Below, in pieces: positions 17,474 to 26,564 of a stretch of DNA of 64,000 nucleotides. The DNA is from Streptomyces sp. ITFR-21 (GTDB taxonomy: Bacteria > Actinomycetota > Actinomycetes > Streptomycetales > Streptomycetaceae). The position numbers were made by a program, and so were the translations under genes. The stretch spans positions 39,522 through 103,521 of the forward strand of contig NZ_CP134608.1 in assembly GCF_031844685.1 (NCBI RefSeq). The letters are read 5' to 3'. Positions within the stretch are counted from its first letter, which is position 1. Each line of letters begins with the position of its first letter. The notes under the pieces were generated by a model. That model searched no databases and was not told the origin of the DNA. It saw nothing but the letters and a program-made list of their open reading frames with translations.

Positions 17474-18024
17474 CCGTGACCACCTTGGGAGGGGCCGTGC
17501 GCCCGATGATCCATGTCCAGCCCGCCCAAGAGATGCGGGTCGACTTCGCGGTGTGGGCGGTGGCGCAGACGCCGAAGATCCGCACCGTCTCGACGAACTC
17601 CTTCGCCGTCCCGCCCCGTCTGTTCGTCGAGGTGCCGGAAGAGATCCTGATCGGCGCCCTGGTGAACGGCCACCGGTACGTGAGCCCGGACGAGGACGCC
17701 GCCACCGGCCAGCCGCCACCGGGCACCCCGCCCGCGCCTGCTCCCGGCAGCCCGGAGGCCGACGCCGCCGCGATGGTCGCGGCCACGTCGCCCGAAACCG
17801 TGCAGGCCGCCATGGACGCCGCGCTCCTGGCCGTCGACCTGGCCGCGCTCAACGCGGGCGGCGACGAGCCCGGCAGCGAACTGCCCGCAGGCGGCGACAA
17901 CCCGGCGACGCCAGAGGAGCAGCCTGACGGCGTGTTCCTCTGCCCCGGCTGCCCCAAGGAGTTCACGACTGCCCGGGGCCGGGACACCCACGCCCGGCAG
18001 GTCCATCCCACGGGCCGGGAGTAA
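17470..18024 (+). CDS. Head/connector protein with C-terminal C2H2 finger
   Basis: 184 residues, GTG overlapping the preceding stop. The N-terminal 75 residues form a small beta-rich domain (IHVQPAQEMRVDFAVWAV ... VEVPEEILIGALVNGH). A Pro/Ala/Gly-rich linker follows, then a textbook C2H2-like finger at the C-terminus: C-x2-C-x12-H-x4-H in FLCPGCPKEFTTARGRDTH and the following ARQVH. Such fingers are uncommon in phage virion genes and could bind nucleic acid or zinc. Its role in the particle is inferred from position only. Confidence 0.72.
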   Translation: MTVTTLGGAVRPMIHVQPAQEMRVDFAVWAVAQTPKIRTVSTNSFAVPPRLFVEVPEEILIGALVNGHRYVSPDEDAATGQPPPGTPPAPAPGSPEADAAAMVAATSPETVQAAMDAALLAVDLAALNAGGDEPGSELPAGGDNPATPEEQPDGVFLCPGCPKEFTTARGRDTHARQVHPTGRE

Positions 18025-18027
18025 GCG

Positions 18028-18582
18028 ATGCCCGTACAGCCCTTGCCTTGCAGCCCCGGGGGCGGCAGCAACCCGCCCGGCGAGTCCTGCTGCTCGCCGT
18101 CCATCACCTCGACGTCGCTGTGCCAGGCCGACGGGTCCCCGGTGCTGCTGATGGTGCGCTCACCCTGCGTCTGCGGCACCGACCCGGCCGGGGCCCCCGA
18201 GGTCATCGGTTGGATCGACCCGACGACCGGCCAGTTCACCGCGGGGCCGCTGCCGGCCGGGGCCGGGCCGTGCCCCGATGCCGGGGACTGCGACCCGGTA
18301 CCGATGTGCCCTCAACTCCTGGGTATCACCGGCCCGGAGACGTGGACCATCCCGGACGGTACCGAGTCCGTGTCGGTGACCGTGGCGTGCGGGCCGGTGA
18401 CCGTGACGGACTGCGCGGGCAACTCGACCGTCATCACCGAATGCGGCGCTGCCTTCAGCTGGGCCGCGCCCGGCACACCGTGCTCGCCCGGTGTGCTGTG
18501 CGGGGCCCTCGCCGTCGACATCCCGGACGGTGCCACCGCCTACATCCAGTGGTCCGCACCATGCGAAGGTGACGAGTCGTGA
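18028..18582 (+). CDS. Cysteine-rich virion protein
   Basis: 184 residues, ATG three bases after the upstream stop. More than a dozen cysteines are spread through it (SCCSPS, RSPCVCGTD, CPDAGDCDPVPMC, CSPGVLCG). The C-terminal 90 residues are beta-rich (ETWTIPDGTESVSVTV ... DIPDGATAYIQW) and look like a decoration domain. The N-terminal part shares the CxC-G-T-D style of the larger decoration proteins downstream. No family name is possible. Confidence 0.72.
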   Translation: MPVQPLPCSPGGGSNPPGESCCSPSITSTSLCQADGSPVLLMVRSPCVCGTDPAGAPEVIGWIDPTTGQFTAGPLPAGAGPCPDAGDCDPVPMCPQLLGITGPETWTIPDGTESVSVTVACGPVTVTDCAGNSTVITECGAAFSWAAPGTPCSPGVLCGALAVDIPDGATAYIQWSAPCEGDES

Positions 18583-18631
18583 CCGGCGCGCACCGCAAAC
18601 ATTTTCCGTCGTCGCTGGCCGACGGTGGCGC

Positions 18632-18649
18632 GGCGGCCAACGGGCCGCC
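18632..18649 (+). terminator. Short hairpin
   Basis: GGCGGCC (18632-18638), loop AACG, GGCCGCC (18643-18649). It lies in the 156-base gap before the RCC1-type gene. A 14-of-20 match to the leader motif follows at 18649-18668, but 70 bases from the start codon, so I do not count it as a true copy. Confidence 0.4.
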
Positions 18650-18738
18650 CGCTGGTGCTCGGCCGTCTGACCTTGACCCCCTCGCAGGTATGGCTCCGGG
18701 ACTGGGCCGCGAGGCACCCAACTGACCTACGGAGACAC

Positions 18739-20613
18739 ATGAGTGGCACCAGCGGTTCATGGTCGCAGCCCGCGCAGACCGAGGCCCAGATCATCGTGCT
18801 ATGCGACACCGCCCCAGACGGCACGGTGACCGGGTTCCTGCGGCAGGTGAGCTACCGAGGCGGGCTGCTCGTCTCGACGGCGGATACCGGTCTGGACGGG
18901 TCCAGCCCGTACACCGTGGCTGGGGTCGTCAGTTTGTGCGGCACGGGCTCGGGCGGCCGGTACTCGGTGGAGCAGCAGGTCCTGTGCGATCAGGACATCG
19001 CTGACGGTGAGGTCATGGCCTCGGTGTCCTTCCTGCGGCGGTACATCATCGACAGCCGGACCGGTGCACAGGTCGGGCTACCGCAGGATGTGCAGTTGAA
19101 CGGGATCACGCCGTACGAGACGACCGGGTCGGTGGTCGCGGACTGCTCCTCCATCTCGGCTATCGTGCCCCCGGACCCCTGCTCGTCCATCACCCCGGGC
19201 ACGCTGGCACCGACCTGGGCCGCGAACCACACCCCGTTCCCGGACTCGTCCACGGTCAGCCGCACCGTCCCACTGCTGGTGACGTTCCCTCAGCCGGTGT
19301 CGGTGTCCGCGTCAGTCGCCACCGTCAACGGGCAGCCGGCATCGCTGGTGCTGGTGTCCGGCACCACGTACAGCGTGGTCACCACGGCGAAGATCAGCCC
19401 GTGCACCGCGGTGTCGGCGACGGTGCAGCCGGTCACTACGGGGGGCTGCCCGGAAGGCGCGTACACCTCTCCGGCGGAGACGACGCATCCGCTATCGCCG
19501 GCCTATGCGTGGGGCTGGAACCCCAGCGGACGTCTCGGGGACGGCACCACCACGCAGCGCCAGACCCCAGTGCCCCAGGCATCCGGGGACGACACCCACT
19601 TCGTCACGATCGACGGCGGCGCCCAGGGCTTCTCTCTCGCGATCGACGACACCGGGAGGGTGTGGGGCTGGGGCGTCGGCGGGTACGGGCAGCTCGCCGG
19701 CGGGCAGACCGTGGACGCCCTGTCGCCCGCGCTGTCGCTGATGCCGTCCGGGGTCGGTGCGGCCGGCATCGCCGCGGCGGCCAACACGGCCGCTTTCCTC
19801 AGCACCGAGGGCCGGGTCTACACGGCCGGATACGGCGCCCTGGGCCAGCTCGGGACAGGCGGGACAGCCAGCCGGTCCACGTGGTCCGCGGTCACCTTCC
19901 CCGGCGCGGCGACGATCTCGAAGATCACGGCCGGTGTCGACCACCTGCTGGCCCTGTCGGACACGGGCGACGTGTATGGCTGGGGCTACGACGGGTACGG
20001 CAACGCGAGCGGCACCACCGCCCTCACGAACGTGCTCTCCCCGGCCCGGGTCGCGTTTCCTGCGGGCACGGTCATCACGGACATCGCCGCAGGCTCCTAC
20101 TTCAACGTGGCCGTCGACACGGACGGCCAGGTGTGGACCTGGGGCCTGGACAACTACCAGCAGCTCGGCGACGGCGACCCCGACACGGCCACCAGCTTCG
20201 CGCCCGCCCAAATCACGCTGCCCGCCGGAGTGACCGCGGCCACGGTGTACGCCGGCTACTACAACGCGTCCCTGATCACCCCCGACGGGCAGCTGTACGT
20301 GTGGGGTAGCAACGTATGGGGCAGCGCCGGACAGGGCACCACCACACCGGTCACGGCGGCCTCCCCCACGCTGGTCACGCTGCCTGACTCCACGGTCGGT
20401 ATGGCGTGGGGCACGGACTCCGCGATCGCGCTCACCTCCGCCGGTGAGGTCTACACCTGGGGCTACGGCGGGTCCGGACAGATGGCGAACGGCTCCGTGG
20501 ATGCCGTGAACCCCGCGCCGCTCCTGGTCACCGCACTACCTGACGGCGTCGCCCCGACCTCGGTGGCGGCCTGCGACTACGGCAACTTCGTCACGGTCGG
20601 CACGCAGTGCTGA
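18739..20613 (+). CDS. Virion protein with RCC1-type beta-propeller
   Basis: 624 residues from an ATG with CGGAGA upstream. Residues 15-65 form a module also found repeatedly in the next gene (LCDTAPDGTVTGFLRQVSY). From about residue 250 there are some seven RCC1-like repeats of 50-55 residues: AYAWGWNPSGRLGDG, RVWGWGVGGYGQLAGG, RVYTAGYGALGQLGTG, DVYGWGYDGYGNASG, QVWTWGLDNYQQLGDG, QLYVWGSNVWGSAGQG and EVYTWGYGGSGQMANG. RCC1 repeats close into a seven-bladed propeller that usually binds proteins. In a virion this suggests surface adhesion or receptor binding. It ends with a terminator. Confidence 0.88.
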   Translation: MSGTSGSWSQPAQTEAQIIVLCDTAPDGTVTGFLRQVSYRGGLLVSTADTGLDGSSPYTVAGVVSLCGTGSGGRYSVEQQVLCDQDIADGEVMASVSFLRRYIIDSRTGAQVGLPQDVQLNGITPYETTGSVVADCSSISAIVPPDPCSSITPGTLAPTWAANHTPFPDSSTVSRTVPLLVTFPQPVSVSASVATVNGQPASLVLVSGTTYSVVTTAKISPCTAVSATVQPVTTGGCPEGAYTSPAETTHPLSPAYAWGWNPSGRLGDGTTTQRQTPVPQASGDDTHFVTIDGGAQGFSLAIDDTGRVWGWGVGGYGQLAGGQTVDALSPALSLMPSGVGAAGIAAAANTAAFLSTEGRVYTAGYGALGQLGTGGTASRSTWSAVTFPGAATISKITAGVDHLLALSDTGDVYGWGYDGYGNASGTTALTNVLSPARVAFPAGTVITDIAAGSYFNVAVDTDGQVWTWGLDNYQQLGDGDPDTATSFAPAQITLPAGVTAATVYAGYYNASLITPDGQLYVWGSNVWGSAGQGTTTPVTAASPTLVTLPDSTVGMAWGTDSAIALTSAGEVYTWGYGGSGQMANGSVDAVNPAPLLVTALPDGVAPTSVAACDYGNFVTVGTQC

Positions 20614-20635
20614 CTCTCCTCCCGCCGCTGCGCCC

Positions 20636-20662
20636 GGCCCACGGCCGCTCGAACCGTGGGCC
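20636..20662 (+). terminator. Hairpin terminator
   Basis: A perfect 9-bp stem, GGCCCACGG (20636-20644) with CCGTGGGCC (20654-20662), 23 bases after the RCC1 gene. Confidence 0.75.
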
Positions 20663-20707
20663 AGGCGCACGCCCCACCTCCACCCTCACCTTGATCGGAG
20701 ACCTCTT

Positions 20708-23700
20708 GTGCCTGTAGGCGGAGCTTTCAGCTGCGGGTGCGGCGGCGGATCGGACTGCCCATCGCGCACCCAGCCCATGACCACCACGGGGCTGTGCCTG
20801 CCCGGCGGCGTCCCTATCGCCGTGGTGGCTGAGCGGGACTGCGTCGGCACCGTCGCCCAGACCGGATGGCTCAACCTCACGACCGGCGCGTACACCACCG
20901 GCGTGCCCCCGGCTGGTGCGGCGGCGTGCGGGGATTCCCGCAGCATCCAGGTCTCCGGGGTGCTGTGCGACCTCGCGGCGGACGGCACGACCGTCCTGGG
21001 CCTGGTCCTGACGGAGTACCACTACGCGGACGACGGTTCGATCGAGTCCGTGCGCCTGGTGTCCGCGGCGACCGGTGAGACGTACACGCTCCAGGGCACC
21101 CTCACGATCTGCCCCGGCGCGGACGACGAGGAATCCCCCGGCGAACCCGCATGTGACCGCCAGATCGTCGTCCAGCACCTGTGCGACGACGCGGACGGCG
21201 ACGGCCTGCCGGACACCCGGTACGTCGAGCTGTGGTCGGTGGACCCGTGCACGGGCACCGCCCCGGTGCTGGTCGGCACCTACCGGCCGACCGACTACAC
21301 CACCCCCTACACCCCGCTCGCACCGGTCGAGTGCGATCTCCTGGCGGGCGAGGAGTCACCGGGAGACCCGGAGCCGGTGTGCGCCCCGCAGATCGTGGAG
21401 CGCCAGCGATGTGACGACACCACCGGCGACGGCACCGGAGATGTGCAATTCACGGAGTTGTGGGCGGTCGACCCCTGCGGCGCGGCGGCTCCGGCGCTGC
21501 TGGGCACGTACCGGGACGGGGACCTGACCCAGCCGTACACCCCTGTGGCCCCGGTGGACTGCCCGAGCGCGGCGGAGCTGTGCCACAGCGCGGCCACGCT
21601 GGTGCTGTGCGACACCGCACCCGCCCCGGTGGCGATGCCGGTGAGCCCTCCGGCCGGGACACAGGGGACGCTCAGCAACGGGGTGTCCTGGGTGCGTTCG
21701 GGTCTGTCTCCGGGGTTCGGCGTGCCGACGTGGCTCACCGGCCTGCCCGGCAGCGAGGGCGGCTGGACCTTCGACCAGGAGGTGACGGCCGCTTTCGGGA
21801 TCACCTTCGGCGGACCAGGCGTCTGTGTCGTCCTCCCGGCCGGCAGCGTCCCGCAGACCGTCCACGCCAACCACCTGTGGGACGAGGCCAGCGGCATCCT
21901 GTGCGCGTCCGACCAGGCATCCCCCACCGACCTGTCGACAGTCACTCACCCCGGCAGCACAGCGCTGGTCTTCACTCCGTCTGCCAGCGGGACCTCCGGG
22001 CGGGTCACCATCCATGACCTGACGGTCGGCCAGGCCGCGCACACCTTCCTGCGGTCGGTGTGCCGGGACGCGGCCGGGCAGGTCACCACAGTCACGGACA
22101 CCGAACTCGACAACCAGACCCCCTACGCGCCGACCGGCAGCGTCGGCGTCTGCCGAACGGGGCCGGTCTGCGACCAGTGCGCAGGCGCCCCCGGCGGCAT
22201 GAGCGTCCTGCCGCTGTGCGACACCGCCCCGGACGGCACGGTGACCGTATTCCTGCGGCACATCACCTCCACAGCCGACAGCGTCACGGTCACCGACACC
22301 GCCCTGGACGGGACCACCCCGTACACGGTCACCGGCACAGTCGGCGTCTGCGCCAGCGCAGATGACGAGGAGTCTCCTGGCGAGCCCGCGCCGTGCCACG
22401 ACAGCGCCACGGTGCTGCTGTGCGACGACCCGGCCCCTGACGGTGTCCCGCCACTGCCGGTCACGTCCACTACGACCGACACGGACCCGACGCCGTACTT
22501 CTTCACCTTCCACAACGCGGCCCTGGCCGGCGGCGCCCAGTCCCTGTGGGGCGGCGGCACGGTCACCTTCCCGGCCGAGACGAGCAACGCGGCGACCGGC
22601 GCGAAGCAAGTCCACCGCTGCGCCGCCGGCATCATCACCAGCGCCCGGCCCGCATGTGACGACGGCACCGCCACCGTCACCGCCGCCGTTGAGGTCCGCA
22701 ACCTCGGCCCCAACCCCGGCATCCTGACGAACGGCCGGATTCGCCTACTCACCCCTGACGGGGCCACGCTGGCGACATCGCCGATCATCAGCTCTGTCGG
22801 AGTCGGCTCCACCCGGCACATGACCGTGTCCGCCCCGGTCGATGCCGCCACCGCCAGCAGCGGAGTTGTTGTCTGGATCGACCTGGAGACCTGGGACGAA
22901 GCCGGGAGCGGCGGCGTACCTGCCGCCCCGAAATCGTGGCAGGCCAGCGCCTACACCGCGACGGTGGAATACGGGCAGAGCGGCTGCATCCAGGCCGTGC
23001 AGTTCTTGCGGACGATCGTCACGGACTGCGAGACCGGCCAGACCCTGACCACGACGGACACCACCCTGGACGGCCAGCCCTACACAGTCACTGGCCAGGT
23101 GGGGCAGTGCCGGCCCGCACAGGACTGCTGCCCGGTCCCGCCGCCCGAGACCCGCGTGGACGTCGAGTCCGACCTGATGTGCGCGGTGGACCCAGTCACC
23201 GGCACCGTGACCGCCCAAATTCTGGTCGAGCGCGTCTACGACAACCAGACCGGCGACCGCACCCTCCAGCGCCTCACCGACCCGACCACCGGCGAGCCGG
23301 TCGAGCTGCCGGACGGCGCCGAGCTGGTCCTGTGCCAGGACCCGCCCTGCCCCTCCGCGTTCTCCACCGAGTGCGTCGGAGCGGTCACCCGCACCGAGGC
23401 CGGATACGACAACACGAGCCTGATCGAGGGTGTGCCGGGGCAGTGCGGCAGCGTCCAGGGCCCGAACGGGGCGTTCCCGTGCCAGCCGGCCAGCGGCGGC
23501 TACACGATCACCAGCTGGATCGTGAACGGGCAGGAGGTGATCGGCGACGGCGGCGGCCGGGCCTTCAACGGCGGCCCCTGCGGCGAAGGCACCGCCGCCA
23601 CCCCGGGCATGCACCTGAACTGGGCGCAGGCCCTCACCAACCTGGACCCGTCCGGTGCGACCTGGGCGGCGCAGACCGCGCCTGGCTGTGCCTGGTACGT

Positions 23701-25504
23701 CGGCTCCACCGGCGGCACCCGGACCGTGTACGGGCCGATGACCATCGTGGACGCGGCCGGACAGCAGTGGATTCTCGGCCCGGCCCAGGAATGCGAAGAG
23801 ATCCAGTACACGAAGGTGTACTCCCAGGAATGCGACGGCACGGTCAGTGTGTCGTGGCTGGACGCCCAGGGCATCGCCACGGACCCGCCCGAGGGCGACC
23901 TCGTGCCGTGCGGCACGGGCTGCGGTGCGGGCGCAGGCAGCGGCCTGGACGTCGAGGTCCTGACTCTGTGCGACATCGCCCCGGACGGCAGCAGCAGCCC
24001 GTTCCTGCGGCACATCACCTACGGCAGCGGCGGGCAGCCCGCCGCCGTCACCGACACCGCGCTCGACGGATTCGCGCCGTACACACCGTCCGGCACAGTC
24101 GGGATCTGCGGCCCGGGGTCCGAGCCGTGCCGCGACACCGCCTCGGTGCTGCTGTGCGACGCCCCGGCCGACTCCACCGTCACCGTGTCCCCGGACATCA
24201 CGGATGCCACGGGCGCCGACATCGGCCTGGCCCCGGCGCAGTTCCCGGACCTGCCCGGCCCGTACACCCCGCTGTGGACCGGCGGCACCCTCACCTGGCC
24301 GGCCGGCACCGGCCCCGGCCAGGTGAACCCCGTAGCCACCGGCCGCATCACCGCCGCCCCGGCCGGCTGCGACGCCGCGTCCGGCACACTCACCGTCTCC
24401 GTACGCGTCACCCAGAACGGGCCCGGCGCCGGACAGTTGTGGGACGGCGCGCTGCGCCTGTACCAGGGCACGGCGCTGCTGGCCGCGCAGGACGTGACCA
24501 CGTACGCGCCGGTCGGGCACGTGCAGACCCTCACCGTCACGGTGCCGGTCACCGCAGCCGACCTCGCCGCCGGCACCCTGTTCGCCGCGGTGATTCTGGA
24601 GACGTTCCACGGCACCGCGAAGGGCTGGACCGCCGACCAGTTCACCGCGTCCGTGGCCCTGGACGGCTGCGAGGCCACCACCGCCGTCCAGTTCCTCCGG
24701 TCGGTGGTCACCGACTGCGAGACCGGACAGGTGGTGGCCACGTCCGACAGCACCCTGGACGGCCAGCCCTACACCGTCACCGGCACCGTCGGCCAGTGCG
24801 TCCCGGCCGATAACAGCGGTGGGGACTGCTGCCCGACCGCCGAGACACTGCCCTTGTGCGATACCGCCGCGGACGGGACGGTCACCGGCTTCCTGCGGCA
24901 CCTGGTCTACGCACCCGGGATCGCCACGGCGGTATCGGTCATCGACACCGCCCTGGACGGCGCCACCCCGTACACCGCGTCCGGGACGGTCGGCGTCTGC
25001 GGACCCGCCCCGGACGAGGAGTCCCCCGGCGAGGACTGCACGACATTCCTGCGCGAGGAGTGCCGCTGGGACGACACCACCGGCGATGGTGTGGGCGATA
25101 CCCGGTACGTCGAGCTGATCAGCGTGGACGGCTGCACCGGCGCCCTCACTACTGTGGGCACCTACGAGCCGGGGCTGACCGGCCCGTACGTCCCTGTCGC
25201 GCCGGTCGCCGAGGGCCCGGTGAGCGGGGCCCCGGCCGCCCGGGGTGTCCAGGCCCACCGCCTGGTCCTCGCGGCAGGCGCGAGCTGGGACGCGGCGACG
25301 GTGCCGCTGCTCCAGGCCGTGACCGTCATCGCTCGCGGCACCGCCACGGTGACCACCGCGGACGGCCCGAGCGACCTCGTCGCCGGTGAGTCGATCGGCT
25401 GGTCCGTCGCCCGCGACACCGATGCGGCCCTCACCGGCCCGCTGACCGTGACCGCCGGAGACGGCCCGGTAGCCGTCGCCTGGACCGCGAGCGTGACGCT
25501 GTGA
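20708..25504 (+). CDS. Giant modular cysteine-rich virion protein
   Basis: 1598 residues from a GTG with GGAG nine bases upstream. It is built from at least two repeated modules. One is a pattern LCDTAPDGTVT-FLRHI ... TALDGTTPYTVTGTVGVC, seen near residues 298, 501, 561, 1081, 1140 and 1378 with variants. The other begins with a calcium-loop-like segment (DDADGDGLPDTRYVELWSV) followed by C-x-G ... TPYTPLAPVEC, near residues 158, 235 and 1448. Linkers read DDEESPGE. The C-terminal 90 residues are a plain beta domain. Secretion signals are absent, as expected for a phage particle protein. It is probably a fibre or decoration protein; the closest relative here is the N-terminus of the RCC1 gene product. 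Confidence 0.82.
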   Translation: MPVGGAFSCGCGGGSDCPSRTQPMTTTGLCLPGGVPIAVVAERDCVGTVAQTGWLNLTTGAYTTGVPPAGAAACGDSRSIQVSGVLCDLAADGTTVLGLVLTEYHYADDGSIESVRLVSAATGETYTLQGTLTICPGADDEESPGEPACDRQIVVQHLCDDADGDGLPDTRYVELWSVDPCTGTAPVLVGTYRPTDYTTPYTPLAPVECDLLAGEESPGDPEPVCAPQIVERQRCDDTTGDGTGDVQFTELWAVDPCGAAAPALLGTYRDGDLTQPYTPVAPVDCPSAAELCHSAATLVLCDTAPAPVAMPVSPPAGTQGTLSNGVSWVRSGLSPGFGVPTWLTGLPGSEGGWTFDQEVTAAFGITFGGPGVCVVLPAGSVPQTVHANHLWDEASGILCASDQASPTDLSTVTHPGSTALVFTPSASGTSGRVTIHDLTVGQAAHTFLRSVCRDAAGQVTTVTDTELDNQTPYAPTGSVGVCRTGPVCDQCAGAPGGMSVLPLCDTAPDGTVTVFLRHITSTADSVTVTDTALDGTTPYTVTGTVGVCASADDEESPGEPAPCHDSATVLLCDDPAPDGVPPLPVTSTTTDTDPTPYFFTFHNAALAGGAQSLWGGGTVTFPAETSNAATGAKQVHRCAAGIITSARPACDDGTATVTAAVEVRNLGPNPGILTNGRIRLLTPDGATLATSPIISSVGVGSTRHMTVSAPVDAATASSGVVVWIDLETWDEAGSGGVPAAPKSWQASAYTATVEYGQSGCIQAVQFLRTIVTDCETGQTLTTTDTTLDGQPYTVTGQVGQCRPAQDCCPVPPPETRVDVESDLMCAVDPVTGTVTAQILVERVYDNQTGDRTLQRLTDPTTGEPVELPDGAELVLCQDPPCPSAFSTECVGAVTRTEAGYDNTSLIEGVPGQCGSVQGPNGAFPCQPASGGYTITSWIVNGQEVIGDGGGRAFNGGPCGEGTAATPGMHLNWAQALTNLDPSGATWAAQTAPGCAWYVGSTGGTRTVYGPMTIVDAAGQQWILGPAQECEEIQYTKVYSQECDGTVSVSWLDAQGIATDPPEGDLVPCGTGCGAGAGSGLDVEVLTLCDIAPDGSSSPFLRHITYGSGGQPAAVTDTALDGFAPYTPSGTVGICGPGSEPCRDTASVLLCDAPADSTVTVSPDITDATGADIGLAPAQFPDLPGPYTPLWTGGTLTWPAGTGPGQVNPVATGRITAAPAGCDAASGTLTVSVRVTQNGPGAGQLWDGALRLYQGTALLAAQDVTTYAPVGHVQTLTVTVPVTAADLAAGTLFAAVILETFHGTAKGWTADQFTASVALDGCEATTAVQFLRSVVTDCETGQVVATSDSTLDGQPYTVTGTVGQCVPADNSGGDCCPTAETLPLCDTAADGTVTGFLRHLVYAPGIATAVSVIDTALDGATPYTASGTVGVCGPAPDEESPGEDCTTFLREECRWDDTTGDGVGDTRYVELISVDGCTGALTTVGTYEPGLTGPYVPVAPVAEGPVSGAPAARGVQAHRLVLAAGASWDAATVPLLQAVTVIARGTATVTTADGPSDLVAGESIGWSVARDTDAALTGPLTVTAGDGPVAVAWTASVTL

Positions 25505-25857
25505 GCGGCACCGCCGGAAGCCTGGCCATCCCCGGCCCACCCGGAACGCCGGGCCCTCCGGGCGGCCCCGGTATCCGTATCGAGCGGGCCGCCGTCGTCA
25601 CCGACAGCGCCGGACAGGCCACCGTCACCTGGGACCCGCCGTTCCCGGCGCCCCCGGTCCTGGCCCTGGCAGTGGAGGCCGGCGGCGGGTTCCGGTCGGT
25701 GCGCCTCACCGCCAGCACGGCCGCCTCGGCCACGGTGCGTGCCGACGGCGCCGCCGTCATCGAGGTCCTGGGCCTGTCCGTCCTGGCCGCTGCCCTGCCC
25801 GCGGCCGGGGTCACCGTCCACGTGATCGCCACCGAACCCCAGGAGGTAGCACCGTGA
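25501..25857 (+). CDS. Short fibre protein with collagen-like segment
   Basis: 118 residues, GTG overlapping the previous stop. After eight residues a short collagen-like run (GPPGTPGPPGGPG) leads into a beta-sandwich-like domain (ATVTWDPPFPAPPVLALAV ... VRLTASTAASATV). Collagen-like stems trimerise in phage fibres. It overlaps the next gene by GTGA. Confidence 0.75.
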   Translation: MSGTAGSLAIPGPPGTPGPPGGPGIRIERAAVVTDSAGQATVTWDPPFPAPPVLALAVEAGGGFRSVRLTASTAASATVRADGAAVIEVLGLSVLAAALPAAGVTVHVIATEPQEVAP

Positions 25858-25966
25858 GCTGCTGCGATGAACGCCACTGCGAATGCGTCGTCATTGCCGG
25901 GCCCGGGGCGACGGTCGACGGCGACGGATCGACCACCGACCCGTACGTCATCGGCGCCACCGGCGG
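25839..25966 (+). repeat. 128-bp direct repeat, copy 1
   Basis: Begins with the ribosome site CCAGGAGGTAGCACC and covers the first 37 codons of the next gene. The second copy is 26437-26564, of identical length and nearly identical sequence. Confidence 0.85.
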
Positions 25967-26417
25967 GCAGCCTGCCTTCGAGCACGGGTCCGCGGCCCTG
26001 GCCGGATCGCTGAATCTGACCCCGACCGCGTCGGGAGCCTGGACCAGCACCACCCTTCAGATCACCCTCCCGGCCGCCGGTACCTACCAGCTCGACGCGG
26101 CGGTACGCGCGTCACTGCTGACCGGATCGCCCGCCGACCATTTCATCAGCGCCCGCCTGTACGACGAGACCGCCGGGACCCCAGTGCCGCACAGCACCGT
26201 CATGGTGCTCCAGCTGAGCCCGCCCAACGCCGCGGCCAACGGCAACACCCACACCACCGGCACCGCACCGATCGCTGTCGAGTACAGCGTCACCGGGCCC
26301 GCCACGATCCGGCTCCAGGGAGCCCGGACCGTCGTCGCCGGTACCGGGACCCAGAGCGCGTCGATCACCACCGACGCCAACGGCGGCACCACCCTCCGCT
26401 ACCGGCGTATCGCCTGA
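25854..26417 (+). CDS. Tail/decoration protein with cysteine-rich adaptor
   Basis: 187 residues, GTG with AGGAGG upstream. N-terminal adaptor SCCDERHCECVVIAGPGATV is followed by GDGSTTDPYVIGATGG, then a beta-sandwich domain (GTYQLDAAVRASLLTG ... TIRLQGARTVV) of the type found in virion decoration or receptor-binding proteins. The adaptor is shared with the next gene and, more distantly, with the fibre at 38236. A common anchor holding different heads on the same virion site is therefore likely. Confidence 0.78.
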   Translation: MSCCDERHCECVVIAGPGATVDGDGSTTDPYVIGATGGQPAFEHGSAALAGSLNLTPTASGAWTSTTLQITLPAAGTYQLDAAVRASLLTGSPADHFISARLYDETAGTPVPHSTVMVLQLSPPNAAANGNTHTTGTAPIAVEYSVTGPATIRLQGARTVVAGTGTQSASITTDANGGTTLRYRRIA

Positions 26418-26436
26418 TGCCCGGCGTCACCCATCT

Positions 26437-26564
26437 CCAGGAGGTAGCACCATGAGCTGCTGCGACGAGCGTCACTGCGAATGCGTCGTGCTCGCCGGGC
26501 CCGGCGCGACGGTCGACGGCGACGGATCCACCACCGCCCCGTACGTCATCGGTGCCACCGGCGG
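26437..26564 (+). repeat. 128-bp direct repeat, copy 2
   Basis: Second copy of 25839-25966, including the ribosome site and the adaptor-coding sequence, with no insertions or deletions. The start codon is ATG here and GTG in copy 1. Confidence 0.85.

Noticed and set aside
18649..18668. Fifth copy of the leader motif before the RCC1 gene
   Set aside because: Only 14 of 20 bases match, it is 70 bases from the start codon, and no hairpin covers the ribosome site.
22745..25540. A 931-codon reverse-strand open frame opposite the giant fibre gene
   Set aside because: Arg/Gly/Ala/Val-rich shadow of GC-rich codons; no ribosome site or motif, while the forward strand has clear repeated domains.
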